64,000 bases of DNA from Straminergon stramineum (GCA_963920665.1 OY987266.1:10421001-10485000), one strand, 5' to 3'; shown: positions 48,424 through 61,350, numbered from the stretch's first letter. The notes: generated by a model from the sequence alone, not told the origin. Program-made: numbers and translations.

Positions 48424-49983
48424 AAATAAGTGAACTGGTTCCTTGAAAATTAAAAGTCTTGGGGTTTCACAAGATAGGCAAAATCTAGACTACACACTAA
48501 TGCATCAAAAAAACAAAAATCAAGGAAGGACAATCCTAGCTATTCAAATTTTGGCTTGTGGGGATTGCAATTATCAAATTATTCTTTTTTTTCTATTTTT
48601 TTTCTACATTTTTTAAAAATATTTTTTCAAAAGGTGACATCACTATTGTTTAAATTTCGCGGCCCTCTTCAAGGAGTTCAAGCCCCATTTTTCTTGTAAT
48701 GGCTATAAAATACAAAAGTACCATTTCATAGAATGTTTATCTTTGATGAAGTATTTACCTTCAATGGTGAAACCTTATACCCTCACTATAGTCCTTTGGA
48801 CAACTTCAATATCAACAAACAAAGAGTTTTTTGATGTCAAGACAATTTTTATTATCTCTTATTTCTTCTTGTTTTCTTTGTATTATTCACTAAAACTTGT
48901 GCTACAATCTTCAATGTACTATTGATGTAATAATAGTCACCAAGATCCTTCAACTTCAAATTGAATTTTAATTGCAAAAAACAAAATTATGAAATATATT
49001 GCATACTATGAGAACAAAATATATATGACAACCACATGCATGTTTTGATCAAAATGAAATAAAATAAAATTCAAATGATTGTTGTCCTTCTTGTATGATA
49101 CAAGCTTATTGTTCAAAACTAACATTGAGCACAACTAGAACTATCAAGGCAACTCATGAAGTGGGGTCATTATGTAAGTAATTACCTTGCACAAACTCGG
49201 CAAGAAGGTTGGCTTCAAGCACTTGTCAACAAGTTACACTCTCCCTTTGATTGTCTTGTAGATCTCACCATAGCTTTTCAACATCCTAGTAATATTAAAT
49301 GCTATCAATACTACTAGTACTTCTATCTCTAATTTTTTTCCAATTTTATTAAGGTAATAGTTGGTCATTTTGATTGCAACAAATTTTTTTTGCAAATTTG
49401 ACACCAAGGCCAATGTCTCTCCTTGTGACATTAATCAACCAATTGCATGACATGTCCCCTCTTGTGTATCTTTATTACTATACAAATGCTTCCTACTTTT
49501 TGATGTCTAATTTCCATTTTGTATAAATTGTTGGTACTAATAAGATGTTTCAAGAATATCCTAAGAAGCCAAATTCACCATGACAAAGGAATTATAATTG
49601 AGTAACTCTTTAATGTTTGAAATTATATAAATTGGCTTCCTAGTGATTCGATCTGTTAGTTACAAATTACCATCCAACCACAAATCCATGTTAGTGGCTT
49701 CAAATGCTCTTAAGGTTGGAAACTCTAATTCAAAGAGTTGTTGATCAATTTAAACCCTTTTCTTCACAATAGGTACAAATCTACTATCAAGAGCTATGTA
49801 TGCCATATAAGAATTACCCTTTCTTTTGTTTACAACATCCTAAAGTATCATCTCTCACAAGTAGATCCAAATTCCTACACTAACTGCAAGGTTTGTGAAA
49901 TCTAGTGGCAATATGAAAGAGCCCAATTCATCTTGTGGAAAAAAATTCAACTTGCAAATATTATTTTGTTTGCTAATTATTGG
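48424..49983. other. Intergenic; possible decayed coding sequence
   Basis: A reverse frame at 49,234-49,431 has protein-like content, but upstream sequence on that strand is broken by stops and no family was recognised. No other feature was seen. Confidence 0.3.
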
Positions 49984-50179
49984 AAGGTTGACGTCTAGAC
50001 GCCCAAATGAAATCGCGTCCAAAAATGGGACATCTAGACGCTTGAACGTTCAATTTCAACGGACGCGATGGATACAGTTGGATGTTGCCTGGTCGCTGTC
50101 CGGGGGTGGGTGGATAGGGCGGATGGGGTGAATGGCCGACTTGTTGGGCAAACGAGTGGACAGTCATCTTCTCTCACAA

Positions 50180-50295
50180 TTTGTGGCTTCATTTTTCGAA
50201 ATTTTGGGGCGTGTAATATACCGACGGAAAGGTCTTCAAAATACCTTTCCAATGGTATATTACACGCCCAAAAATTCTAAAAAAACGAAGCTAGA
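50180..50295. repeat. Palindromic unit U1
   Basis: The arms gggcgtgtaatatacc..ggaaaggt and acctttcc..ggtatattacacgccc face each other around cttcaaaat. Pairing continues outward through aattttt and gcttc/gaagc. Confidence 0.8.
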
Positions 50296-51557
50296 AGCAA
50301 TGATTGAAGCTGGATGTTCGCCCATCCGTCGAATTGGTCGGCCATCCGTTTGTTCGCCTCCTCAACAATATATTAGATTCCCAAAAACTTAAATCCACCT
50401 CTAAAAACTAGTATTCAATACTACAAGCATCCAATGTAATATTAATGACGAAAGGATAATTTAAGGTATTTTCTTACTCATTCAAACCGCCATTCTAAAA
50501 CCTAAACCCTAAACCCTGTACTATGAATCTTACATGAATTACTTTAAGCATTGGTGCATTGTGTACATTATTTTCGACCTTCCATCACTTTTGCATGTGA
50601 TTATCAAAATGTACTACAGAAATAAACCTCATGGACTTATTTATTTATAGTAATTATTAATGTTTTTTAAAATTTTATGGTATGCGACATCAAATGTTAT
50701 GTACCACTATACAAATGTATAGTATTCAATTAAAAAATTTATGGTTGTCTTGTAAATTTAATATATTAAAATGCAATCTAGTAAAATAAAACCATATATT
50801 TTGAAAGAACCTATTTGACATGGTGATATTATACAAGATTCTAAAACAGAACATTTTATTTGTTTTTTAGATGTCACTATTAGATGCACTTACAATAATA
50901 TTTGTTGAATTTGAGCTATATAAAAACACATTGAATTACAATAATGTGCTTAAAGTATTTTTTTTAATAAAATTCTCTAAGAAAATAAGAAAATAATACA
51001 ATTGCTAGTACTATGTATACCTTGGTGTTTCCAACTATCAATGCATCTTACAACAAAACTTAAATAAACACTTTAAGTAATAATTAAATACTTCACCATT
51101 CACATTTGTATAGTGGTACATAACATTTGATTTCGCACACCATAAAATTTTTAAAAACATTAATAATTACTATAAATAAATAAGTCCATGAGGTTTATTT
51201 CTGTAGTACATTTTGATAATCACATGCAAAAGTGATGGAAGGTCGAAAATAATGTACACAATGCACCAATGCTTAAAGTAATTCATGTAAGATTCACAAT
51301 ATAGGATTCAGGGTTTTAGGGTTTAGGTTTTAGAATGGCGGTTTGAATGAGTAGGAAAATACCTCAAATTATTCTATCATCATGAATGTTACATTGGATA
51401 CTTGTAGTATTGAATACTAGTTTTTAGAGGTGGATTTAAGCTTTGGGGAATCCAATATATTATTGAGGAGGCAGACGAGTGGATAGCGGACAACAAACAG
51501 GCAGATGGCCGACCTATTCGGCAAACATGTGGACAACCAACTTCAATCATCGTTTTC

Positions 51558-51668
51558 GGCTGCGTTTTTAGAAATTTTAGGTGTATAACATACTATTGGA
51601 AAGGTCTTCCACATACCTTTCCTATGGTATATTATACGCCCAAAAATTCCAAGAAACAAAGTCGCAAA
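51558..51668. repeat. Palindromic unit U2
   Basis: Same design as U1: gtgtataacatactattgga against tcctatggtatattatacgc, around the ggaaaggt/acctttcc core. Confidence 0.75.
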
Positions 51669-51751
51669 TTGCGAGAGAAAATGGTTGTCTACCTATTCGC
51701 TCAACAAGTTGGCCTTTCGCTTGTCCGCCAAGTGGACGGGCAAACGAGCAG

Positions 51752-52956
51752 TGTCGAGTAGAGAGGCCTTGCCTTGGGAAACGCAGGGCTTCTAACTACA
51801 ACTAGATGTGGCCCAAATAATGGAAGATCCCTTGGCCAAAGTCACAAACATAATAATAAATCCCCCTCAATGATGCCATATGAACCAAAATACTATCACA
51901 TTTCCATACACCCCTCCAAAGATGTCATAGAGTCTCAATATACATCATGTGTGGTAAAAAATAGTAGAAACAAAGTCATATCTTTCATAAACTCCCTTTG
52001 AAGAAGTGTGTGATAGATGAATGAGTGCCACGTCCACTATACAACTCCAAACTAAGAGTGCGATATGTCCTTGGAAAGCTAATAAAAAGTTATACAACTT
52101 CTTCAAAATTCACTCAAAACTAAGATACTGTCCGACTTTTATGGTCGGTCAAAGTTCACCCTTCCCAACTTAAAGGCAGCTCACCTACACTTTACTCTCA
52201 AGCCCATAACTTTCTCATAATAGCTCCAAATCAAGAAAATAAACCCATTTTGGAAAGCTAACATGAATATCTACAAGCTCCCCAAGTTTCACTCAACTCT
52301 AAAGTATTTTATACATTTCATAGTCCACCAAAGCTCACTCTCTTGAAAGTTTGAGGCAGCTCCACAGCACTTCATTCCCAAACTCATAACTTACACATAC
52401 TAACTCCAAACTTAATGAGTGAAAGCTTTTTGGAAACACAAAAACAAGATACACAAGATCTCAAAATTTCATTACCAAACTCTTCATATACAATATTCAA
52501 TTCTTTTTCAAAGTGATGGGTTCCCTTAAGCAAACAAGGAGGAAGAAAAAGATGACCCTCCACCTCATCCACCACCTCAACCTCCATGCCATCCACCTAA
52601 GCTAGTAGATTTTGGCCACCAAGATGCCACCTTGGCCATAATATACCCATGGGCCACCTCCTACCCTCGATAAGTCTATCCACATCATCTACATGGACTT
52701 CTAATCCATTAAAAAAAACAAAAAGAAGGTAAAACAAGCTTTACCTTTTGTTTTTACAACTTCAAATAAACAAACTAAAATATTAAAATATCTTCAAGTA
52801 TAGAAATCAAAGAACTAAATGTTTGTCGAATAGAGGTAAAAAAAAAGAGTTCAAGTGAAGTATGATCCCATTTGTTTCTTGAGACTCTAGAAAAAAAAAT
52901 CCAATTTAACAAACAATTATGTATTTTCATATAATAAACGCATTTACAATGCGACA
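51752..52956 (+). mobile_element. Element E2, second copy of the TG...CA element
   Basis: Direct-orientation copy of 24,605-25,815, starting TGTCGAGTAGAG and ending ATGCGACA, about 1,205 bp, roughly nine-tenths identical by eye. It sits between U2 and U3 and splits the foldback cluster. No matching target duplication was found (left ...gcag, right atgg...), so it is older than E1 or its target has been rearranged. Confidence 0.7.
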
Positions 52957-53083
52957 ATGGACAACCAACTTTTTGAGCGGAGAGGCAAATAGCCATCTTC
53001 TCTTGGCATTTGTGATTGAAGCACTTGCAGCGGATGGCCAACCTGTTGGGCGGATAAGTGGACAACCATCTTCTCTCGCAATT

Positions 53084-53195
53084 TGTGATTGGGGTTTTTG
53101 GAATTTTTGGGCGTGTAATATATCATTGGAAAGGTATTCAAAATACCTTTCTAAAAATATATTACACGCCCAAAAATTCCAAAAAACAAAGCGGG
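53084..53195. repeat. Palindromic unit U3
   Basis: tttttggaatttttgggcgt through aaggt is mirrored by acctttct...acgcccaaaaattccaaaaa. Near-perfect. Confidence 0.8.
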
Positions 53196-53323
53196 AAATG
53201 ACATTTGAAGCTGGCTGTCCGCCCGTCTGCCCATCCGCCAAGCGGGCAGACAGCTTGGTGGGTGGATGGGCGGACGGCCAACTTGTTGGGCGGATAGGCG
53301 GAGAGCTATCTTCTCTCTCAATT

Positions 53324-53436
53324 TGAGGCTTTGTTTTTTGGAATTTTGGGGCGTGTAATATACCATTGGAAAGGTATTTCAAAGACCTTTCCAACGGTAT
53401 ATTACATGCCCCAAAATTCTAAAAAACAAAGCCGCA
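53324..53436. repeat. Palindromic unit U4
   Basis: ggctttgttttttggaattt and its mirror aaaattctaaaaaacaaagcc enclose gcgtgtaatataccattgg / ccaacggtatattacatgc. Direct neighbour of U3, joined by a ggcagacagc/gtccgcccgtctgccc linker. Confidence 0.8.
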
Positions 53437-53612
53437 AACAATGACTGAAGCTAGCTGTCCGCCTTGTTTGCCAATCACCCCATTCGCCCCGTCCGCCCTG
53501 TCCGCTCTGTCCCCTGTCCAGCGGATGGGGTTAAACTCTGAGAGTGTATGTCCCCGGACGTCTGAGAAGTGGTAGATGCGGACGTTGGACGTCTAAGCGT
53601 CCGTGTAACCTT

Positions 53613-55547
53613 GCTCTAGTTGAATTCCTATTAGGTGGTCGTCTTCCAAGTTTTTGTCATGCACTGTTGAGAGTGCCACTGCCAGTCTTCACTATTGTGT
53701 TTTGTATTTGTTTTCTTTTGTGTGGATATTTGAGTGTGAGATTTGATTGTAAAATGTATAGTGTTAAGAGTGTTAGCCAAATGTTCGAGAATGTGTGTCC
53801 TAGTTGGGTAGAATTTGTGAGATAACAAATTTACTGATGTTTTAATAGTGATAATTTGTAATGGTGATTTGCTCACCAATTGCTTAATATGATAAGAATT
53901 TACATACCAAATTGGTTGCAATGTGTGCATGATGTGATTGATTGTGAGTTAAGTGGGTTTAGGGTTGGTGGAAATTGATGTGCATGGTTATGTTTATAAT
54001 GCTTATCCCAATTGGAATAAATTGGTGGTCTAAGTCTATGTGTGTTACTAAATTGAATGTCTAATTTAAGAATGGTGTGTGGAATTTGGTCGGTTTTAAA
54101 GTTGCAATTCCAATTGGATTCTGATGTGCCATTGTAGTGAAGATTGCTTGATTCCCAAGTTGGAGATGTGGAGTGTAATTGGAAATATCTAATTTTTCTT
54201 GGTTGACTGTAAAGAAGTTGAGTAAAATTGTGAAAAGCCTACAAAATTGCTAATTGTGAGTCTAAGTTGAGAGATGTTGAGCATGAGGGTTAAATTTATT
54301 GTCTATTGTGAGAAGTTTTATGAGATATTTAAGATCAACTTGTGAGTCCTAATTGGAATGCATATGCTATATGGTCCTAATGAGAATTTTTGGGGAGAAT
54401 ATTATTAGAAAATAATGGGATAGTGATGTGTGCATTCTATTGAAAATTTTGGAGTTTTTACTCCAAGTCTATGAGTTTTAGTTCATTGTCCATAATTTGT
54501 GCTAAATGCTGATTTGATTAATGCATGTTGGAAGTGTCTTTACCAATTGGAAGTGTCCTAAGATTAATTTTTGTACTAGTCAAAATTTGTTGAATAAACT
54601 CTAAATGTTGTCCTACGAAGTATTCCAAATTGGACATGATGATGATTATGTGACATTTGTCCAATTCAATAGTATCGTGAGTGTATGTGAGATGGCAGTT
54701 TATGTTGGAGTTAAGAAGTGTCATCGTTGAAATATGGAGAAGGTTGAGAGTAAGATTAGTAGTTCCAAGTTGGAGGGAAAAAGGTGTCAAGCCTATAGTG
54801 TTCCAAGTTGTGCAAAAGTAAATCGTGTGGCAAAGCTTACGAGTAGCAAGTCAATAAAGTAAGATTTTTTTGTTCCCATTGAAGTAAACAAGATCAAAGT
54901 TGACAAGTGATTTAGCTTAATTTGAAAGCTCAAGAGTCTCCAATGTTGTTCCTTGAATAAGGTCAATTTTGAAAAATATGGAAGTGACAATGAGTCAAAG
55001 AAGAAAATTTGAGAGAGAGTTAATTTGGGAGTATTTAAACCCTTGTGGCCTTTCAAAGTAGAGTAACATAATTTAGTAATTAGCCTAGCACATGAGCAAG
55101 AACATCTGATCTAAGTGGAAGGAACTTTTCTTTATTCTTTGGTTGCAAATGCCAATTAGGAATATTTGAAAAGCATCCCTATTAAACAGCCTCCTTGGAA
55201 TGAATTGAAAACTATTAGCTTCATTTACCAAATTGGATTCAAGCTTAATTACAATTATTTTCTATAGCACATCTTCATTGCTTGAAGTACCAAAGTGCCA
55301 ACAAGAACCTTGTTAGTATACCACATGGACACATAACCATTGCCACAGAGGCTAGCAGGAAGGCTTTCATTGTCAACTTGACCTATACTGCACATCTCCT
55401 ATTGTTTCTCCATTGGGCCAAAGTATTGATGGCAAGCCGTGACAATGACTTTATAAATAGTATTACATCCTTTTACATATACCCACAAATGAATTTTGAC
55501 CCCCCAAGATACTAGGCATGTAGCTCTAATGCTATTCACCAATATGC
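53613..55547. other. Intergenic; nothing recognised
   Basis: Contains many tccaattgg/ccaagttgg-like words between 53,900 and 54,800 (periodic caattggaa/aagttgga) but no gene. The open frames are short and unrecognised. Confidence 0.35.
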
Positions 55548-55622
55548 GTGCCAGGTTTTTCAAAGAAACAATTTTGTTATGTTTCTAGGGTTTCATGAAA
55601 TTATTACTTTTCCAGACCTCTA
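55548..55622 (+). repeat. Repeat Z piece
   Basis: Matches 13,546-13,616 (tgccaggtttttcaaagaaa; ttacttttccagacctct). Immediately followed by the MITE. Confidence 0.5.
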
Positions 55623-55626
55623 CTTA

Positions 55627-56583
55627 ACCCCTAAAGGATGGGGGGGGGGATTGGGGTTCTACGAAGACATTGTCAAAAACTGCAGTTTATTGGTATGTTA
55701 TTCAAAAATGAAAATTGAAACTTTTTTTTTTAAGACTTCAACAATAAAAATCTGATGTTAAGTATTTTATTTAAGTGTGGAAAAATTTTCAGCCTATTTG
55801 ACTATGCACATTGAAAGATTATAAGGTTTGAAGTGAGAAAAAAAACCTTTTTTTCATTCTTATAAAACAAAGCAGCAGACTTTGGGCCCTTTTGGAATAA
55901 AAAATTGTATCTATACAAAAGTGAGTATTTTGACCATTCATAAGTATATGATGTTAGTTTCACTCTTGAAAAATTTTAGAAGAAAATATGGAGTCTAGCT
56001 TACTCAAAATCACCTTGTAATGCAAGGAGGTTAAATGAATTGACAATACACTAGTCATTTTTTGATGATTTCTTATGTGATGAGGAAATTTTTTCTTTGA
56101 AATGAAAACAAGAAAAAGTTATAGAAAAACATTTATAATATGAGGGAAAATTTTCAAGAACTTAGACTTCATAGATTGTAAGATAATAGGACTTGAAGTT
56201 AAAAGAAAATGTTTTTCTTGAAAATGCCCCAACATAGCTAACAAAGTTGACTCCTCTTAGAATGTGATTTGAGAACTAATTTTTCTGGTACAATTGTAAG
56301 CCTTATTTTATAAGTTACATACATGCCAAATTTCAAAAGTTGATGAGCATGTTTGCAAAAGATTCTCTAAAGATTCCCAAATTGTCAGAGCTTTCGAAAA
56401 ATTTCAGGGAACATAACTTTTGATCTAGGCACCTAATAAAAAAAATTAGATTTTCATCAAGGGGGGTCATGTTTATACATTGTGTTCAATTTTCATGAAC
56501 ATTTGACCAAAAATGACTTTGTAGGATTCTACCCAAGATTTCTTGCTTGCGTTGAACAAACTCTTGCCTAATCCTTTAGGGGT
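55627..56583 (-). mobile_element. MITE with ACCCCTAAAGGAT ends, 957 bp
   Basis: Both ends are ACCCCTAAAGGAT in inverted orientation. The left flank is TA (55,625-55,626); the right flank is TC where TA is expected, a likely mutation. Read in reverse it aligns with 60,406 onward and with 62,285-62,856: atcttgggta, cctac(a/g)aagtca(t/a)ttttgg and atgttcatga are common to all. Noncoding. Confidence 0.7.
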
Positions 56584-57486
56584 TCACCTCCAAAGTCCTA
56601 TTGTCTCCTTGGGAGACAAAATGAGATTTGGACAAGCTCCTACAGTCTCAATATTCATCATGATTTTTGAAAACTTTTTGTGAAGATAGAAAAACACATT
56701 AGCTATTAGATAATATAATTTTTATATCAATCAATGTTTGTGAGCAAAAATTATGGCACAAAAAGTCCATTTTTAGGTGTAGTGGGCAAGAACCCCCTCA
56801 CACAAAAAAATTGAAATTTTTCATTTCTTATAGATTGTAATTTTATCTACAAGGGAAGCTTTTATTCATTCGATTTGGACTTGTATATGAAAGTTGTGGG
56901 AAATCTTATTTTTTGGGCAATCAAAGCATCTTTCACAAAAAATAACTTATAGGATTTTATGACAAGATGAAGTTTTCTTGCAAAAAACATCCCACCGTTG
57001 GAATTACAATGTTTCAATCCTATCCTAGAGCTATTAACAATTCATTTTTTCTTTTAATCTTGGACCTACTTCTACTTAACAATTTTCTTAAGAATGAAAA
57101 TCAAGTGTGTGTTTTTGAAATTTTTTCTTAGACTTTCCACTCAATTATTCAACATAATTTTCTTTTAATTCAAAGTTTGTAGTGCAAAAAATTTCCATGA
57201 ATGCTGGTCAAAGTCATCTGAAATTGTTAGTGTTCAAAAAAAATTATTTTTTCCAACTTCAAATGCTAGTACCTTCCAATCTATACTATCAAACTTCTTG
57301 AAATTTTTACTACTTGATCTGAGACCATTGAAGTACAAGATCCTATGATTAATTTCTAAAAAAAACATTTAATCTGTTTTCTTGGGTGAACGTAGCAGAA
57401 TTAGTAGTTTTGAGTAGTTTTGATAGAAAAATGACCTTCGGACTTTACATTGTTACAACTAAAAACCTATACTTCTTGGAACAATT
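56584..57486. other. AT-rich intergenic DNA; nothing recognised
   Basis: Words such as ccttgggagacaaaatgag near 56,612 faintly resemble 61,365 onward, so part may be related repeat flank. No gene. Confidence 0.3.
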
Positions 57487-57720
57487 CAATGTCACGATTT
57501 GGTGCTCTGAATTGCACCAAAATAACAATATTGAAGTTCCAATTCCCTAGCATTGTCAGCAAGTTCCCATACCAACCATGATGAAAGTCATGGAACAATC
57601 TAATGGGATGTTCTCACTTGGTGTTAAGGGTGATGTTTGCAACATGAATCGCTTCCAAAAGTAGGTCTAAATTCATTCCTATGACCCTCAAGACCGAACA
57701 TACCTTTAACAAGTTAACTT
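57487..57720 (+). repeat. Repeat Z piece fused to the 6.9-kb repeat
   Basis: 57,487-57,600 matches 13,640-13,760; 57,609-57,720 matches 6,934-7,045. The two are contiguous here but separate elsewhere. Confidence 0.6.
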
Positions 57721-58629
57721 AGCACTATGCCTGTGCTTTCAGTCAGTCCAAAGCACCTGCCACACTCTGCCATTCCGTGAGAAAAGAGGGCGTGCAAGTA
57801 AGCTTAATAAAAGAGAATGATTGGACTCACAGAACCAATCCACCAACTTGCCTGAGAATGGAAGCCAAAGGGCAAGTTTCTTTTGGCTTGTGCATTGGCT
57901 TCTTCCCTTTTTGTTTGTCAAATCAAGTGCAGGTTGCCAAGTTTGGCAGCAAGATAAGGTCAACCAGCCTATGACAGGCACAATGGCTGGTTTGCCATGT
58001 TCACATTTTTGAAATAAATCAATTCTTTTTGCATATAAAGATAAACATGAGAAATGCAGAGAGTAATTGAAATTTTATTTTTTGGACAAATTATCAATTT
58101 ATTATGATTATTTGAAGTCTGCTGCCCAATTGGCCTAAAATAATTTGCACACTACCCCAAAATCACCATTGAGTGTACCCATAATGGTCATCTAATTACC
58201 TAAAGCAATCTCAAATTTTCCTAACATGGTCCCAATCTTTTTTAACATGGCCATGACATAAAGGAATAAAAAAATTAGCTCTTGAAAATAATTTACACTA
58301 GAAAGATAGAAGGTCCTAAAAAACAGTCACTAATAACTGAACATCACCCAAGGCATTGATTTTTGCCACTAACAAACCTAATGAAGTCTTAATCCCATTT
58401 ATTAGCAAAAATCTACCATGGATTGATGTAAGATTGAAATGGGTGGTTTTCTAGGTGTTCGCATTGGGTAGTTTGCCTATCATGGATTGGTTTCCCTAAT
58501 TTGTATCCCACTAACTAAATCAGTCTTTCAATTGATAGAGCATGCACTAAAACTAACTCAAAGGAACTACACCTAGTTCTCTTTAGTATGACCTCCTCAA
58601 AGCAACCCCAATCCAACAAGAAACCACCA
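57721..58629. other. Intergenic; no gene recognised
   Basis: 57,740-58,010 is more GC-balanced and open in several frames on both strands, but none has a known motif. The remainder is AT-rich. Confidence 0.3.
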
Positions 58630-58916
58630 CACCAACCAACCAACAACATAATGATGGGTCAACTCCAAAAAAACCCTTCACAATGCAACAAGTATTAGTC
58701 TCCCTTCATTTTCCAAGCCCACTATTTTATTTCTTAAGTCCAACAAGTTGGAAAAATACAAAAAGATTGTAATCAAATAAGCATAGAATAAGAAAAGTCA
58801 TAATTGTCATAACTTTCCAAGTTTTGCTATGTGTGAAAATAATTTGGAACTTCCCTTTTTTGCATGAAATGTCTTTTTTTAATGTAAATTTTTTTCCTCT
58901 CCTTTTTTTATAATGC
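58630..58916 (+). repeat. Dispersed repeat, copy 2 (partner at 4.4 kb)
   Basis: Direct partner of 4,448-4,735; see shared words there. Carries extra insertions of A and T. Confidence 0.6.
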
Positions 58917-58983
58917 AGAAAAGTCACAAAATAATATGAAAATATCCTTATCACTCCATTTGTTGTTCCTACTGTGCCGCATT

Positions 58984-58997
58984 GGGGGGGGGGGGGG
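58984..58997 (+). repeat. Poly-G tract, 14 bases
   Basis: Uninterrupted run of G in otherwise ordinary sequence. Confidence 0.9.
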
Positions 58998-59887
58998 CTA
59001 AATTGGCAAATGGCCCAACCGAGTCCTTGCTCTGCCAACAACCCTATTCCTACCGACAACTTCCCATCTCATTCCCTTCTCCATCATTGTATTAGAGATG
59101 CCCTCATACATTACATCCTTTGATCATGTATCAAGACCTTAGAATGAAGGTATTGTTTACAATAAAATCATTGGAATTGGCACCAAAGGTTTGGAAATAC
59201 TTACAATCACTTTAAAAATTGAGTCTATGCTTTGTTTAGTTTCACTCCATGCAGCATACATTGGAAATGAGTGGACAAAATTGAAATGAACAAATACGAT
59301 TGTTGTAGTATCCTTTGTATACTAAAATACTAAGAAAACTAGAAGCAAAAAGCATTTATGGTTTGGAGGTTGACAGGAATTCCAAAGTCAATTATTGATG
59401 CAAGTTTTTAAGCCATGACGACTTGAATATTTTATTGTATGCTATTGTATATCATTTAAGGCCCACCTTGATTGATGTTGCAAAAAATTGACATATGTGT
59501 GCTTCAAAAAAATTATACATAGAGAAAAATGTAGATAATATTCATTTGAATAGAATTTGAAGCTTTTTAATGAAGTAAAGACTTGAGATTTCATTTATTG
59601 TCATAAATGATCTATAGGTTGTAATTTGAATTGTTGTTGCATCTACTTTGAATAGATTTGAATAGATTTGTCTCAATACACAATTAATACAAATCATTAT
59701 AATTTATATTTAGCATCCAAAACAATTGTTTTCATAGCAATCTTTTTGAATCAAAGATATTAGTTTGTAAGGATTGTATATAATATATGTTTTTTGGATT
59801 CTAGTTATTTTAAAATGATATGACAACAATAATGTGATACCAAAATTTTGGTCCACTCGTTTTCAATGTATGGTGCCTATGCAATGA

Positions 59888-60143
59888 AACTAAGTGAAAC
59901 ATTTTATGTTGAGACCTTAAATGTGTTGATACTAATATGTTTGTGTTCTTAAAACATGTTACAAATAAATGTCTCAACATAATCTAGATAATACTCTTGC
60001 ACTGAACCCCACGTATCTAACATAATTTACCAACACAAAAGTTTTGACACCAATGTGTTTAAGGTCTCAATGTATGAGTATCATCTAGATTACGTTGAAA
60101 TGGCATTCATAAATTTGTTTTAGAACACACATTTTTCTACTAG
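59888..60143. repeat. Foldback repeat with a CACTA-like right end
   Basis: tgagaccttaaatgtgttga near 59,911 is mirrored by caatgtgtttaaggtctca near 60,052. tctcaacataatctagataa is mirrored by catctagattacgttga. The right boundary ttctactagtg equals the end of the 48.2-kb MITE. No matching left CACTA end was found. Confidence 0.5.
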
Positions 60144-60405
60144 TGAATGTGGTTATAAGAAGTTCAAGAAATGTAAAACAATATTAAACCACCTTCATAT
60201 TGCAAATTCCAATTACTATTTAGTGTTACTTTTACATGCAATAGTACATTGTCATATTAGTAGAATACTCCATATTGTCGTGTGCATTTTGTCATAATAA
60301 GGTCAAGGTGCAAAGTTACATTTGATTTTGTAGGAACTAGAGTGAGAATTGGTCAATTTCACATCAAACATAGATAATTCCACACGCATTGAATGCCCAC
60401 ATTTT

Positions 60406-61350
60406 ACCCCTAAAGGTCAAATGTTTGTTGAACAAACAATTGAAAATCTGGATAGGATCCTATGAAGTCAATTTTGGTCAAATGTTCATGAAAGGCTGAC
60501 ACAAGGTTTAGACATATACCCCCTTAGTGATTATATATTTTTTTCCAATTGGGTGCCCACATCCAAAGAGTGATGGTGCCCTGAATTTTTTTGACAACCT
60601 AAGCAATTTTAAGATCTTTGGGGCATTTTTTGCTAAAACCCCATCAACTTTTGAAATTTGGCATGTATGTAACTAATAACATATGTCATACAATTGTCCA
60701 AAAAATAATAATTTTTAATTCTCAAATTACATTCTAAGAGGAGTCAAATTTTGTTAGTTATGTTTGGGTCGTTTTGAGGAAAAAAATTCTTCTACCTTGG
60801 AGCCCTATTATCATGAAATTTGTGAAGTCAAAGTGTTTGACATTTTTCCCACTTATTCTAAATGTTTGTCTCTAATTTTACACCATTTGGATTTAAAATA
60901 AAAAATTTCATTGTTGCATAAGAAAACATAAAAAAATAACTAGTATATGGCATATTCACTTAACCTCCTTGCATTGCAAGATGAATTAGAGTAAGTTAGA
61001 CATCTTAGTCGCATCTAAAATTTTGCATGAATTGACCTAACATCATATACTTAAGAATGGTGAAAATCCACATTTTTGTGTAGAGCAAAAATATTCAGCT
61101 TAGGGGGCTTGAAGTTTGCTAACCCTATTTTGAAGGAATGAAAAAAATGTTTTTTTTTCTCACTTCAAATAGTATATTCTCTTAATCACACATTCAATTG
61201 GTCTTTTCTATAAAAGAGCTATGGAAAATTGTACAATTATAATCTCTTAATCCTGAGACAATAAAAAAAAAATAGACTTTGGACAATGTATCCAAAATTG
61301 GTAGTTCATGACTTTTTTTTACTTCCTAAATGCCTTCCAAACTTTATGTG
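60406..61350 (+). mobile_element. Relative of the ACCCCTAAAGG MITE, right end lost
   Basis: Starts ACCCCTAAAGGTC and follows the reverse of 55,627-56,583 over most of its length, including ttaacctccttgcattgcaag and acatcatatacttaagaatgg (the mirror blocks lie near 55,940-56,035). The expected second terminus near 61,350 is not recognisable; instead ttaacccctaggtgcc, another left-type end, is found at 61,352. Its end coordinate is approximate. Confidence 0.55.

Larger units (their letters stand above)
50125..51735. repeat. Large inverted repeat, ~600-bp arms, ~360-bp loop
   Basis: Sequence from about 50,125 to 50,730 is the inverted counterpart of about 51,095 to 51,735. Shared blocks include ccacctctaaaaactagtat, aaaccgccattctaaaacct (with telomere-like cctaaaccctaaaccctg at 50,501), tgcattgtgtacattatttt and accactatacaaatgt. 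Each arm carries one of the small palindromic units at its outer part. Confidence 0.75.
49984..53612. mobile_element. GC-richer foldback cluster with palindromic units
   Basis: A 3.6-kb block distinct in base composition. Both edges carry aaggtt followed by CpG-rich gacgtctagacg-type words: aaggttgacgtctagacg at 49,984, and aaggttac...gcttagacgtcc on the opposite strand at 53,612. These may be terminal repeats. Inside are four ~110-bp palindromes (annotated separately), linkers made of ggcgga/gtccgcc words, a large inverted pair around a loop at 50,730-51,090, and element E2. Open frames inside are by-products of the palindromes. No transposase is visible. Confidence 0.5.

Noticed and set aside
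49234..49431. Reverse frame of 65 codons
   Set aside because: Sequence upstream on that strand is full of stops and no domain could be named.
52919..53394. Long overlapping open frames on both strands (135 and 155 codons)
   Set aside because: Produced by palindromic units U3 and U4, which keep both strands open; the two halves of each translation mirror each other.
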